A stretch of DNA of 5,848 bases from Clostridia bacterium (GTDB taxonomy: Bacteria > Bacillota_A > Clostridia > Christensenellales > Aristaeellaceae): positions 1 through 5,848 of the forward strand of contig CAAEDZ010000345.1 of NCBI GenBank assembly GCA_900754775.1, given 5' to 3'. The notes beneath the pieces were generated by a model. The model did no database searches. It had not been told where the DNA came from and was given only the letters and a program-made list of their open reading frames with translations. Position numbers and translations under genes: made by a program. Shown here one piece after another: positions 1 through 5,848 of this stretch; position 1 is the stretch's first letter, and the number at the start of each line of letters is the position of its first letter.

Positions 1-384
1 CATCAGCTGCGTACACAGGCTGGCAATCCGTCCGTAGCGCCGCCGGGTCCACAGGGCCAGCACGATCATGGTCAGCATCATGCTCAGGGCGCTGTAAAAC
101 CTCAGCCCCAGCGCGTTATATCCGAAGAGCCGGTAGCCCAGCATGATGCAGTAATCCGTCAGCGGGGGCTTGAGGTTCCAGTAGTCCGGTTCGCCCCGGT
201 AGGTGGTCACCACGTAGTCCCCGCTCTGCATCATCTCATAGGCGTTGATGCCGTGCCGGGCCTCGTCGCAATCGCTGATGCCCGTTTCGCCCAGATTGGT
301 GAAGAGCAGAAAGCCCCCCGCTGTCAAAAGCGCCAGCAGCAGCACCCAATACAGCGCATCCTGCCAAAGGTTTTTCTTTTGCAC
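1..384 (-). CDS. PMT/ArnT-type membrane glycosyltransferase, N-terminal fragment (3' end outside window)
   Basis: The reading frame starts at a GTG (382-384) and stays open for 128 codons to the window edge, so only the N-terminus is visible. The start is supported by a GAAAGGAG Shine-Dalgarno (393-400) 8 nt upstream. Residues 1-10 are polar or basic. Residues 11-29 form a first membrane segment (LYWVLLLALLTAGGFLLF). A predicted extracytoplasmic loop follows with DEAR at 40-43, a GEPDYWNLKPPL stretch at 64-75, and further hydrophobic segments around 76-88 and 95-112. The acidic DEAR-type motif after the first membrane helix and the later KPP are the hallmark of the PMT_2/ArnT superfamily (GT39/GT83-like), which transfers sugars from polyprenyl-phosphate donors on the outer face of the membrane. 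Donor and acceptor cannot be told from this fragment. It begins 20 nt after the ribF stop and is probably cotranscribed with it. The family call is fairly safe; a specific function such as lipid A or protein modification is not supported. Confidence 0.8.
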   Translation of the reverse strand, partial: MQKKNLWQDALYWVLLLALLTAGGFLLFTNLGETGISDCDEARHGINAYEMMQSGDYVVTTYRGEPDYWNLKPPLTDYCIMLGYRLFGYNALGLRFYSALSMMLTMIVLALWTRRRYGRIASLCTQLM

Positions 385-392
385 TCGGACCG

Positions 393-400
393 CTCCTTTC
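393..400 (-). promoter_or_regulatory. Ribosome binding site of the glycosyltransferase gene
   Basis: On the minus strand GAAAGGAG lies 8 nt before the GTG at 382-384, inside the 20-nt gap after ribF. It decides this non-ATG start; there is no in-frame ATG near the N-terminus of the membrane protein. Confidence 0.75.
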
Positions 401-404
401 GAGA

Positions 405-1199
405 TCATGAGTCCACCGACAGGGATGTCAGAAAGCGGATCTCCAGCTCATCGTGCAGGGTCGTACCCACAGGCAGGCTGCACAGGGCGCGTCCCTCTCG
501 CTCCACACGCAGCAGCACAGGCCATGTATGCTCCCCGTCGGAGCACAGAGCCCGGTAGTTTCCCCTGGGCACATCCTGTTTGCCGTTGGGCGTCATAAAC
601 AGCTCCCAGCGCCCGCCCCGGCGAGCGGCTACAGCCGCCTGGCGCAGATAGGGGCGCCCCAACAACGCCCGCGCGCGGGCCACATCTCCCTGGCGCAGCC
701 AGCCGCGAATGGCGGTAGAGCTGACCTCCTGTCCCTTCAGCGTGATTTTGGGCACCACTGCGGTTGAAAATCCCAGCGCATCGCCCAGCGCCGCCAGCAG
801 GGCCGGCGTTCCCTCGCCCTTCTTGCCAAAGGTATGGTTATAGCCGCATACCACATCCGTGGGATGGAACTGGCGCACCAGGTGACCGACGTAGTCCTCC
901 GGCGGCATATCCATCACAGAGCGGTCGAAGGGCATGGCGTAAAACACATCCACGCCCAGGCTTTCCATCAGCCGAACTCGCTCGTCAAAGGTGGTCAGCA
1001 TGGGCGGGCATTTGTCCGGCGCGATCAGCTGCAGGGGATGGTCCATAAAGGTGCACGCCACCAGCGGCACACCCTGCCGGTCGGCCAGTGCGCGCCCTTT
1101 CTTAAGCAATACCTGATGGCCGATGTGCACGCCGTCAAACATACCCAGCGCCACCACGCTGCGGTCGGCCGCATAGCGGCCGTCCAGAACGGTCTGCAT
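405..1199 (-). CDS. ribF: RibF-type FAD synthetase (FMN adenylyltransferase) with a reduced riboflavin-kinase domain
   Basis: The 264-residue protein begins with the nucleotidyltransferase domain of bacterial RibF, which adenylylates FMN to FAD in the cytoplasm. GMFDGVHIGHQ (19-29) carries the HxGH nucleotide-binding signature, CGYNHTFGKKGEG (118-130) is the second conserved loop (usually G-x-D-F-x-F-G), and SSTAIR (160-165) followed by LLGRPY (179-184) closes the domain. Bifunctional RibF proteins are usually about 300-315 residues. Here only about 80 residues follow GRPY. FMTPN (201-205) sits where the kinase motif FPTAN is expected and keeps its Thr and Asn, and PRGNY (211-215) resembles the following P-x-G-V-Y. 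The N-I/V-G-x-x-P-T segment and the E-x-H segment with the catalytic Glu are not recognisable. I infer that FAD synthetase activity is kept and riboflavin kinase activity is doubtful or lost. The ATG start has AGGAGG (1207-1212) 7 nt upstream. It follows truB by 20 nt. Confidence 0.92.
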   Translation of the reverse strand: MQTVLDGRYAADRSVVALGMFDGVHIGHQVLLKKGRALADRQGVPLVACTFMDHPLQLIAPDKCPPMLTTFDERVRLMESLGVDVFYAMPFDRSVMDMPPEDYVGHLVRQFHPTDVVCGYNHTFGKKGEGTPALLAALGDALGFSTAVVPKITLKGQEVSSTAIRGWLRQGDVARARALLGRPYLRQAAVAARRGGRWELFMTPNGKQDVPRGNYRALCSDGEHTWPVLLRVEREGRALCSLPVGTTLHDELEIRFLTSLSVDS

Positions 1200-1206
1200 C
1201 TGTTGT

Positions 1207-1212
1207 CCTCCT
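1207..1212 (-). promoter_or_regulatory. Strong ribosome binding site of ribF
   Basis: A perfect AGGAGG on the minus strand lies 7 nt before the ribF ATG (1197-1199), in the 20-nt gap after the truB stop codon. An ATG at 1214-1216 is out of frame with ribF. Confidence 0.8.
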
Positions 1213-1219
1213 CATTTGC

Positions 1220-2125
1220 TCATTCCGCAAGCCAGGTTTTCACCTTGACCTCGTCGCCCTGTCGCTGCGCCACGGCCAGCAGCGCCTCCCCCAGCCGCAG
1301 TCCAAAAGGCTGCTCCGCGCTTACGCCCTGTGCGGCAAAGCGATTCCATGGGACGTGGCCGCCGTTTCGCACGGCCTTTTCCAAATCCGGCGGCACCTGC
1401 GCCACGGCCATGGCCCCAAGGCCGGTTTCGGGCGGAAGCAGGCACCCGGCCAGCGTTCCCTGTGCGGCCTTTTCTGCGAGCGTCTCCAGCGTAAAGGCCG
1501 TATCCAGCCCGAAAGGGCCGCTGCGTATGCGCAGCAGAAAGCGCATATGCGCGGGACAGCCCAGCGTCTCGCCCAAATCGTGGCACAGGGTACGCACATA
1601 GAATCCCCTGGAGCAGCGAACGCGCAAAAGCGCCCCATGTTCGGGTGTAAGCCCCGTAAGGTCCAGCGCATACACCGTGACTTCTCTGGCGGGGACGTTG
1701 GCCTCCCGGCCGCTTCGCGCCAGGTCGTACAGCCGCTGCCCATCCTGCTTCAGGGCGCTGTACATGGGCGGCGTCTGCAGGATTTTTCCTTTGAAACGCG
1801 GGAGAGCAGCGGCGATCGCGGCTTCATCCGGCCAGCGGTCTCCATGGGCAATGGGTACGCCCTGCGCATCCTGCGTATCGGTGGCCACCCCGAAGGCAAC
1901 CTCGGCTACATATTCCTTTTCCTTGTCCTGCAAATAATCAAACAGGCGCGCAGCCTTTCCCACCATCACCGGCAGTACGCCCGCTGCCTCCGGGTCCAGC
2001 GTGCCGGCGTGGCCCGCCTTCACCCCGCCCAGCAGACGACGCACACATCCTACCACCTGCGCGGAGGACATGCCCGGGGGCTTAAGCACGTTGAGAAAGC
2101 CGCACAGCGGTTTTGCCTGCGTCAT
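1220..2125 (-). CDS. truB: tRNA pseudouridine(55) synthase TruB
   Basis: This enzyme isomerises U55 in the T-psi-C loop of tRNAs and also acts as a tRNA folding aid. The 301-residue length is normal for the family (E. coli about 314). Visible motifs in order: KPPGMSS (15-21); GHAGTLDPEAAGVL (38-51), with the catalytic aspartate at D44; the Y-x-A segment and FGVATDTQDAQG (78-89); TPPMYSALKQDGQRLYDLAR (118-137); and CSRGFYVRTLCHDLGETLG (171-189). A smaller C-terminal region (about 235-301) fits the variable PUA-like or TruB C-terminal domain. The start ATG shares an ATGA with the stop codon of the upstream DHH gene, so translation is probably coupled. A modest GGGAG (2135-2139) lies 9 nt upstream. 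No key residue is missing. Confidence 0.97.
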   Translation of the reverse strand: MTQAKPLCGFLNVLKPPGMSSAQVVGCVRRLLGGVKAGHAGTLDPEAAGVLPVMVGKAARLFDYLQDKEKEYVAEVAFGVATDTQDAQGVPIAHGDRWPDEAAIAAALPRFKGKILQTPPMYSALKQDGQRLYDLARSGREANVPAREVTVYALDLTGLTPEHGALLRVRCSRGFYVRTLCHDLGETLGCPAHMRFLLRIRSGPFGLDTAFTLETLAEKAAQGTLAGCLLPPETGLGAMAVAQVPPDLEKAVRNGGHVPWNRFAAQGVSAEQPFGLRLGEALLAVAQRQGDEVKVKTWLAE

Positions 2126-3123
2126 GCATTCACGCTCCCAAGCGCCTCCGTCAGCGCGCCTTCCACGGCCCGCACGACCTCAGCGAGAGGCATGTCCAGG
2201 GTCAGGCCGCTGGCCAACCGGTGCCCGCCGCCGCCAAAGCGCTCGGCCACCTGATCCACCCGCCAGGGCTCCAATGCCCGCAGGCTTACCTTCACGCGTC
2301 CATCCTCCGTCTCGCGGGCGAAGTATGCCATCGCTACCCCTTCCAGATCGATGGCATAATCCACCAGACCATCGGTATGTCCCGCCTTTGCGCCCGCTTG
2401 ACGCATCTGAGCGGCGGTCAGCGTGATTCCGGCCACCTTGCCCCCGCAAATCAAGTGCAGGGAGGGCAGCGTCTCGCCCAGCAGCCTTACGAAGGGCAGT
2501 TCCTTGACCCGGAACAACCGCCTGGCATACTCCGCCAGAGGCAGCCCCGCATCCATGAGCGCAGCCATCATGCGAAAGCTCTCGGCGCTGGTGCTCTCGT
2601 AGATGAAATTGCCCGTATCGGTGGACAGGCCGGTATAGAGGCAGACCGCTTCCTCGCGGGAAAGGGCGCCACCCATGGCCTCCAGCAGCCGGTACACCAG
2701 CACGGCAGTCGCCGGAGCGTCGCCATCCACCCAGTCGATCTGGGCAAAACCGGGATTTGAGCTGTGATGGTCCACCACCGCGGTGCGCGCAGCGGCAAGA
2801 AAAGCCGGGGCACACGCGCCCAGCCGCTCCTTGCAGCTCACATCCACCGCAAGGGCCAGATCAGCCGCACCGGCCGCGGCCTCCGGGCCCTCCACCGCGC
2901 CCATGCGCGACAGAAAGGCAAGATTGGACGGCACTTCTCCGTCCACGAGCAGCCGCACAGACTTTCCCATCGCCGTCAGACGCAATTTGAGCGCCAGCGC
3001 GCTGCCCAGCGTATCGCCATCAGGCGAGACATGGCAAAACAGCAAGACGCTGTCCGCCGCTTGAACGGCGGACAGCACCTGCTGCCGCGGATCGGGGTTA
3101 TTCCTGACCGTCGCTTGATTCAT
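2122..3123 (-). CDS. nrnA: DHH/DHHA1 phosphoesterase, NrnA-like (nanoRNase / pAp phosphatase)
   Basis: The 333-residue protein has the two-domain architecture of NrnA-type DHH phosphoesterases (B. subtilis NrnA is about 313 residues). The N-terminal metal-binding DHH domain shows HVSPDGDTLGS (31-41), VDVS (93-96), the signature VVDHH (116-120), DAPATAVLVYRLL (135-147) and YTGLSTDTGNF (163-173). These supply the His/Asp ligands for two metal ions, including D35, D37, D94, D118, H119 and D169. The C-terminal DHHA1 domain ends with FGGGGHRLASG (296-306), the substrate-binding glycine loop. Known family members cut 2-5-nt RNAs and 3'-phosphoadenosine 5'-phosphate; some hydrolyse linear dinucleotides from cyclic di-AMP or di-GMP signalling, so the exact substrate is inferred. 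I chose the ATG at 3121-3123, with GGAGG at 3136-3140, although the spacing is long (12 nt). The frame is open upstream to 3222, but those residues have no DHH-like character and lie inside rbfA. It overlaps rbfA by 26 nt and truB by 4 nt. Confidence 0.92.
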   Translation of the reverse strand: MNQATVRNNPDPRQQVLSAVQAADSVLLFCHVSPDGDTLGSALALKLRLTAMGKSVRLLVDGEVPSNLAFLSRMGAVEGPEAAAGAADLALAVDVSCKERLGACAPAFLAAARTAVVDHHSSNPGFAQIDWVDGDAPATAVLVYRLLEAMGGALSREEAVCLYTGLSTDTGNFIYESTSAESFRMMAALMDAGLPLAEYARRLFRVKELPFVRLLGETLPSLHLICGGKVAGITLTAAQMRQAGAKAGHTDGLVDYAIDLEGVAMAYFARETEDGRVKVSLRALEPWRVDQVAERFGGGGHRLASGLTLDMPLAEVVRAVEGALTEALGSVNA

Positions 3124-3478
3124 CGTTCGTTTCTTCCTCCGAGCGCACCTGCTTGAGCACAGATGCGATATGGATGCCGTATTCGATGTTGTGATCCTCT
3201 TCAAAGAGGATTTCCGGCGCATAGCGGATAATCATGCTCTGCCCCAGCTCATGGCGCACGAAACCCGCCGCCTTTTTCAGCGCCGCCATCATGGGCGCGC
3301 GGTCGGCTTCCTCCAGAATGCTGACGTAGATCTTGGCGTAGCGCAGATCGCGCGTCACCTCAGCCCGCGTCACGCTAAAGGTGCCACGAATACGCGGATC
3401 GGACAGGCGATCGCGGATGATGCGGTCCACCTCGCGGCGAACCTGCTCTGAAATGCGGTCAATGCGTTGATAGCTCAA
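3098..3478 (-). CDS. rbfA: 30S ribosome-binding factor RbfA
   Basis: RbfA is a small KH-fold protein that binds the 30S subunit and helps mature the 5' end of 16S rRNA, especially in the cold. The 126-residue product matches the family along its length: RIDRISEQVRREV (5-17), LSDPRI (25-30), SVTRAEVTRDLRYAKIYVS (35-53), AGFVRHELG (71-79) and RYAPEILFEED (85-95). A short acidic tail (113-126) is variable in the family. The start is a TTG (3476-3478). There is no in-frame ATG or GTG between it and an in-frame stop a few codons upstream, the N-terminus begins where RbfA normally does, and AAGGA (3488-3492) lies 9 nt ahead. It follows infB by 51 nt, and its 3' end overlaps the start of the DHH gene by 26 nt. 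Confidence 0.96.
   Translation of the reverse strand: MSYQRIDRISEQVRREVDRIIRDRLSDPRIRGTFSVTRAEVTRDLRYAKIYVSILEEADRAPMMAALKKAAGFVRHELGQSMIIRYAPEILFEEDHNIEYGIHIASVLKQVRSEEETNDESSDGQE
3136..3140 (-). promoter_or_regulatory. Ribosome binding site of the nrnA-like gene, inside rbfA
   Basis: GGAGG on the minus strand lies 12 nt before the ATG at 3121-3123, within the last codons of rbfA. It supports this start over the upstream extension, though the spacing is longer than ideal. Translation may depend partly on ribosomes finishing rbfA. Confidence 0.55.
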
Positions 3479-3487
3479 TGGATCGCT

Positions 3488-3492
3488 TCCTT
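3488..3492 (-). promoter_or_regulatory. Ribosome binding site deciding the TTG start of rbfA
   Basis: AAGGA, within a longer GAAGGAAG, lies 9 nt before the TTG at 3476-3478 on the minus strand. It is the only Shine-Dalgarno-like sequence correctly spaced from an RbfA start. Confidence 0.7.
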
Positions 3493-3521
3493 CAAAAACG
3501 TATGGTCACGCGGCGGGGAGG

Positions 3522-3538
3522 GAGCGCCCTCAGCGCTC
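3522..3538 (-). other. Small GC-rich inverted repeat around the infB stop codon
   Basis: On the minus strand GAGCGC and GCGCTC form a perfect 6-bp stem with a 5-nt loop (TGAGG). The loop holds the TGA stop of infB. No T-tract follows, only a C-rich stretch, so it is not a typical intrinsic terminator. It could be an RNA hairpin affecting mRNA stability or the infB-rbfA ratio, or it could be chance in GC-rich DNA. Confidence 0.3.
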
Positions 3539-5848
3539 GACCTCCTCCATGACGTAGCATTCGATCACGTCGCCTTCCTTGATGTCGTTGAAGCTGTCGA
3601 AGCTCACGCCGCACTCGTAGCCCTCGGCGACCTCCTTGGCGTCGTCCTTGAAGCGCTTGAGGCTGGAGAGCTTGCCCTCAAACACCACCACGTTGTCGCG
3701 GATGAGGCGCGCCTCGGCGTTGCGCTGAAGCTTGCCGTCCTTGACGTAGCAGCCTGCAACGGTACCCGCGCCGGTGATGCGGAAGGTGTTGCGCACCTCG
3801 GCATGGCCGAGGGTGACCTCCTTGTATTCGGGCTCCAGCAGGCCCTTCATGGCCTTCTGTACATCCTCGATAGCCTGATAGATCACACGGTAGAGGCGCA
3901 CGTCCACACCCTCGCGTTCGGCAGCTTCGCGCGCGGAGGTGTCGGGGCGAATATTGAAGCCGATGATGATGGCGTCGAACGCGGAGGCGAGATTGACGTC
4001 ATCCTTGGTAATGGCGCCCACGGCGCTGTGCAGCACGCGCACCTTGACCTCGTCATTGGACAGCTTTTCAAGCGCCTGCTTGACAGCCTCCACGCTGCCC
4101 TGCACGTCCGCCTTGATAATGATGTTGAGGTTGGTCAGCTTGCTCTGGTCGATGCGGCTGAACAGGTTATCCAGCGACACCTTGCTGGAGGCGGCCGCGC
4201 GTGCGGCCTTGAGCTTGTCGCGGCGCTCCTGCACCACCTGGCGGCCCAGATGATCGTCGGCCACGGCCATCATGTCGTCGCCTGCGCTGGGCACATCGGT
4301 AAAGCCGGAAATCTCCACCGGCATGGAGGGTCCTGCCTCGGTTACGCGTTCGCCGCGGTCGTTGACCATGGCGCGCACACGGCCGCTGGCCATACCGGCC
4401 ACGATGTTGTCGCCCACGTGGAGCGTACCGTTTTGCAGAAGCACGGTGGCCACGGGGCCGCGTGCCTTATCCAGCTTGGCCTCGATGATCACGCCCTTGG
4501 CCATGCGGTTGGGGTTGGCGCGGAGCTGCAGCATGTCTGCCTCCAGCAGAATCATCTCCAGCAGCGTATCGACGCCCTCGCCGGTATGGGCGCTCACGGG
4601 CACCATGATGGTGTCGCCGCCCCATTCTTCGGGCACCAGCTCGTATGCGGTCAGATCCTGCTTGACGCGTTCGGGATTGGCGGCGGGCTTATCCATCTTG
4701 TTGATGGCAACGATGATGGGCACATTTGCCGCCTTGGCATGGTTGATGGCCTCCACGGTCTGAGGCATTACGCCGTCGTCGGCCGCCACCACGAGAATCG
4801 CGATGTCCGTGGCCTGTGCGCCGCGCGCGCGCATCGCGGTAAAAGCCTCATGGCCCGGTGTATCCAGGAAGGTGATGGTGCGGCCCTCCACCGTGACGGT
4901 GTAGGCGCCGATGTGCTGGGTGATGCCGCCCGCCTCGCCCGATGTGACGTGAGAGTGGCGAATATAGTCCAGAAGCGAGGTCTTGCCGTGATCGACATGG
5001 CCCATGATGGTGACCACAGGCGGACGGGGCTGGAGGTCCTCCTCCGCGTCCTCAAAATCGGTCTCGGCCAGGTCATCCTCAGCGGTCTTGGCCAGGTTCA
5101 TCTCCAACGTCACGCCGAAATCGCTGCACACGAGGCTGGCGGTGTCAAAGTCCAGCTCGCTGTTGATGTTGGCCATCACGCCCAGGAGGAGCAGCTTCTT
5201 GAGGATCTCGCCCGCGGGCTTGCCGATGCGCTCGGTCAAGTCCTTGACGGTGATGGTCTCGGCGGTCATGTAGGCCTTTTCAATCTTGATGGGGGCCATG
5301 AGCTGCTGCGCACTGGGCTTCTTCACGCGCGCACGGCGGCCGCCGCGCACCACATCATCATCCAGCCCGTTGAAATTCTCGCGCGCGAGCTGCTTGCGGT
5401 TACGGGCCACACGTTCCGGATCGTGCTGGCGCACGTAGTTTTTCTTGTTGGGATCGTAGTTGCTGACGCGTTCCTTCTCAACGGAAGGCGTCATTTCTAC
5501 CGCGGGCTTGCGTCCGCCCATCGGGGGGCGCGGACCGCCGGAGCGGTTGCCAAACCCGCCGCCCATGGGACGGGGTCCGCCCTGACTGCCTGCGGGACGG
5601 CCATACGGGCCCTGCGGATTCGCCGGGCGGCCATAGGGGCCCTGCGAATTTGCGGGACGGCCATAGGGACCCTGCGGATTTGCGGGACGGCCATACGGGC
5701 CCTGCGGGTTCGCGGCCGGACGTGCGGCGGGCTGACCGCCCTGAGCGGGACGCGCAGGTTGCGCCGGACGGGCCGGCTGACCGCCCTGAACGGGACGCGC
5801 GGGTTGGGCGCCCTGAGCGGGGCGCGCAGGCTGAGCGCCCTGCGTGGC
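3530..5848 (-). CDS. infB: Translation initiation factor IF-2 (5' end outside window)
   Basis: IF-2 is the GTPase that brings fMet-tRNA to the 30S subunit and promotes subunit joining. The frame is open from the window edge to the TGA at 3530-3532, giving 772 visible residues (numbered from the edge). Residues 1-100 are a Pro/Gly/Gln/Ala/Arg-rich repetitive segment. A charged linker (about 120-190) follows, then the IF2_N domain (about 195-250). The GTPase domain has G1 GHVDHGKT (283-290), G2 GGITQ (307-311), G3 DTPGHE (329-334), G4 NKMDK (383-387) and G5 SAH (419-421). Next come the beta-barrel domain II (about 445-530), domain III starting near [11 protein letters not shown] (579-589), and the C-terminal fMet-tRNA-binding domain with GTVAGCYV (695-702) and [16 protein letters not shown] (732-747). 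The true start lies beyond 5848. The first in-frame ATG seen (5564-5566) falls after the repeats, in the middle of low-complexity sequence, without a convincing Shine-Dalgarno. An internal start there cannot be excluded, since shorter IF2 forms are known in other bacteria. Confidence 0.98.
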   Translation of the reverse strand, partial: ATQGAQPARPAQGAQPARPVQGGQPARPAQPARPAQGGQPAARPAANPQGPYGRPANPQGPYGRPANSQGPYGRPANPQGPYGRPAGSQGGPRPMGGGFGNRSGGPRPPMGGRKPAVEMTPSVEKERVSNYDPNKKNYVRQHDPERVARNRKQLARENFNGLDDDVVRGGRRARVKKPSAQQLMAPIKIEKAYMTAETITVKDLTERIGKPAGEILKKLLLLGVMANINSELDFDTASLVCSDFGVTLEMNLAKTAEDDLAETDFEDAEEDLQPRPPVVTIMGHVDHGKTSLLDYIRHSHVTSGEAGGITQHIGAYTVTVEGRTITFLDTPGHEAFTAMRARGAQATDIAILVVAADDGVMPQTVEAINHAKAANVPIIVAINKMDKPAANPERVKQDLTAYELVPEEWGGDTIMVPVSAHTGEGVDTLLEMILLEADMLQLRANPNRMAKGVIIEAKLDKARGPVATVLLQNGTLHVGDNIVAGMASGRVRAMVNDRGERVTEAGPSMPVEISGFTDVPSAGDDMMAVADDHLGRQVVQERRDKLKAARAAASSKVSLDNLFSRIDQSKLTNLNIIIKADVQGSVEAVKQALEKLSNDEVKVRVLHSAVGAITKDDVNLASAFDAIIIGFNIRPDTSAREAAEREGVDVRLYRVIYQAIEDVQKAMKGLLEPEYKEVTLGHAEVRNTFRITGAGTVAGCYVKDGKLQRNAEARLIRDNVVVFEGKLSSLKRFKDDAKEVAEGYECGVSFDSFNDIKEGDVIECYVMEEVER
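5591..5710 (-). repeat. Four 30-bp tandem repeats in infB encoding N-(P/S)-QGPYGRPA
   Basis: Four contiguous 30-bp units (5591-5620, 5621-5650, 5651-5680, 5681-5710) each encode the decapeptide [10 protein letters not shown]; the unit at 5621-5650 has Ser for Pro at the second residue. By eye, the first and last units differ at one base, the 5591 and 5651 units at two, and the 5621 and 5591 units at five, and nearly all changes are synonymous. They lie in the low-complexity N-terminal region of IF-2, likely a disordered extension. Confidence 0.92.
5711..5848 (-). repeat. Imperfect repeats in infB encoding QG(A/G)QPARP(A/V)
   Basis: Beyond the 30-bp units, the same frame encodes a looser array of about 27-nt units, each QGAQPARPA or a variant. 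One shortened QPARPA unit and one unit with an extra Ala (QPAARP) interrupt the phase. The array reaches the window edge, so its full length is unknown. The composition (Gln, Pro, Ala, Arg, Gly only, apart from one Thr and one Val) suggests a disordered, positively charged IF-2 N-terminal extension. Confidence 0.85.

Noticed and set aside
385..660. Frameshift in ribF that hides a complete riboflavin-kinase domain
   Set aside because: The glycosyltransferase Shine-Dalgarno and start follow the ribF stop within 20 nt, no other minus-strand frame here carries the missing motifs, and the final strand of the domain (LHDELEIRFL) is already present in frame before the stop.
1355..2254. A 299-codon open frame on the plus strand opposite truB, and other long plus-strand frames (for example 834-1601 and 2113-2760)
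   Set aside because: They lie antisense to well-supported genes, have Arg/Pro/Ala/His-rich composition typical of GC-rich shadow frames, and show no recognisable domain.
3124..3222. Extending the nrnA-like protein by 33 residues to a start at 3222
   Set aside because: The extra residues are basic and serine-rich without DHH-family similarity, lie wholly inside rbfA, and the ATG at 3121-3123 has a Shine-Dalgarno-like GGAGG upstream.
3479..3529. Intrinsic terminator between infB and rbfA
   Set aside because: The only hairpin nearby (3522-3538) is short and lacks a T-tract on the minus strand, and rbfA follows within 51 nt.
5497..5694. A 65-codon minus-strand frame made of repeated [12 protein letters not shown] units
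   Set aside because: It is an out-of-frame reading of the infB tandem repeats; its repetition is inherited from the DNA repeat.
5591..5710. Possible CRISPR array, suggested by regular 30-bp repeats
   Set aside because: The units are directly contiguous with no unique spacers, and they are in frame within infB and encode a repeated peptide.

Overview
The window is a compact block of six genes, all on the minus strand, in a GC-rich genome. In transcription order (high to low coordinates) they are infB (5' end outside the window), rbfA, an nrnA-like DHH phosphoesterase, truB, ribF, and the start of a membrane glycosyltransferase that runs off the low-coordinate edge. The order infB-rbfA-nrnA-truB-ribF is the classic translation and RNA-processing cluster of Firmicutes/Clostridia. 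With the high GC and the Firmicutes-like IF2 C-terminus, it suggests a high-GC member of Clostridia (or a close relative). That placement is inference; no 16S or other marker is present.

Layout: infB occupies 3530-5848, with a Pro/Gly/Gln/Ala-rich repetitive N-terminal region at 5591-5848. A 51-nt gap holding a Shine-Dalgarno leads to rbfA (3098-3478), which starts with TTG. rbfA overlaps nrnA (2122-3123) by 26 nt. nrnA overlaps truB (1220-2125) by 4 nt (ATGA). truB and ribF (405-1199) are 20 nt apart, and ribF and the glycosyltransferase (1-384) are also 20 nt apart, each gap with a good Shine-Dalgarno. No gene-free stretch longer than about 50 nt exists, and I see no promoter or intrinsic terminator inside the window. 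The block therefore reads as part of one polycistronic unit whose promoter lies beyond position 5848 and whose end lies below position 1.

Function: IF2 delivers initiator tRNA, RbfA matures the 30S subunit, the DHH protein probably degrades very short RNAs and/or pAp, TruB makes pseudouridine 55 in tRNA, and RibF makes FAD. The last gene, a PMT/ArnT-type lipid-linked sugar transferase, is functionally out of place and may simply be carried on the same transcript.

I found no previously undescribed system here. The points most worth a second look are: RibF is short, with a shrunken C-terminal riboflavin-kinase domain that appears to lack its catalytic part; the IF2 N-terminus holds near-identical 30-bp tandem repeats; and a glycosyltransferase is coupled to the end of a housekeeping operon.
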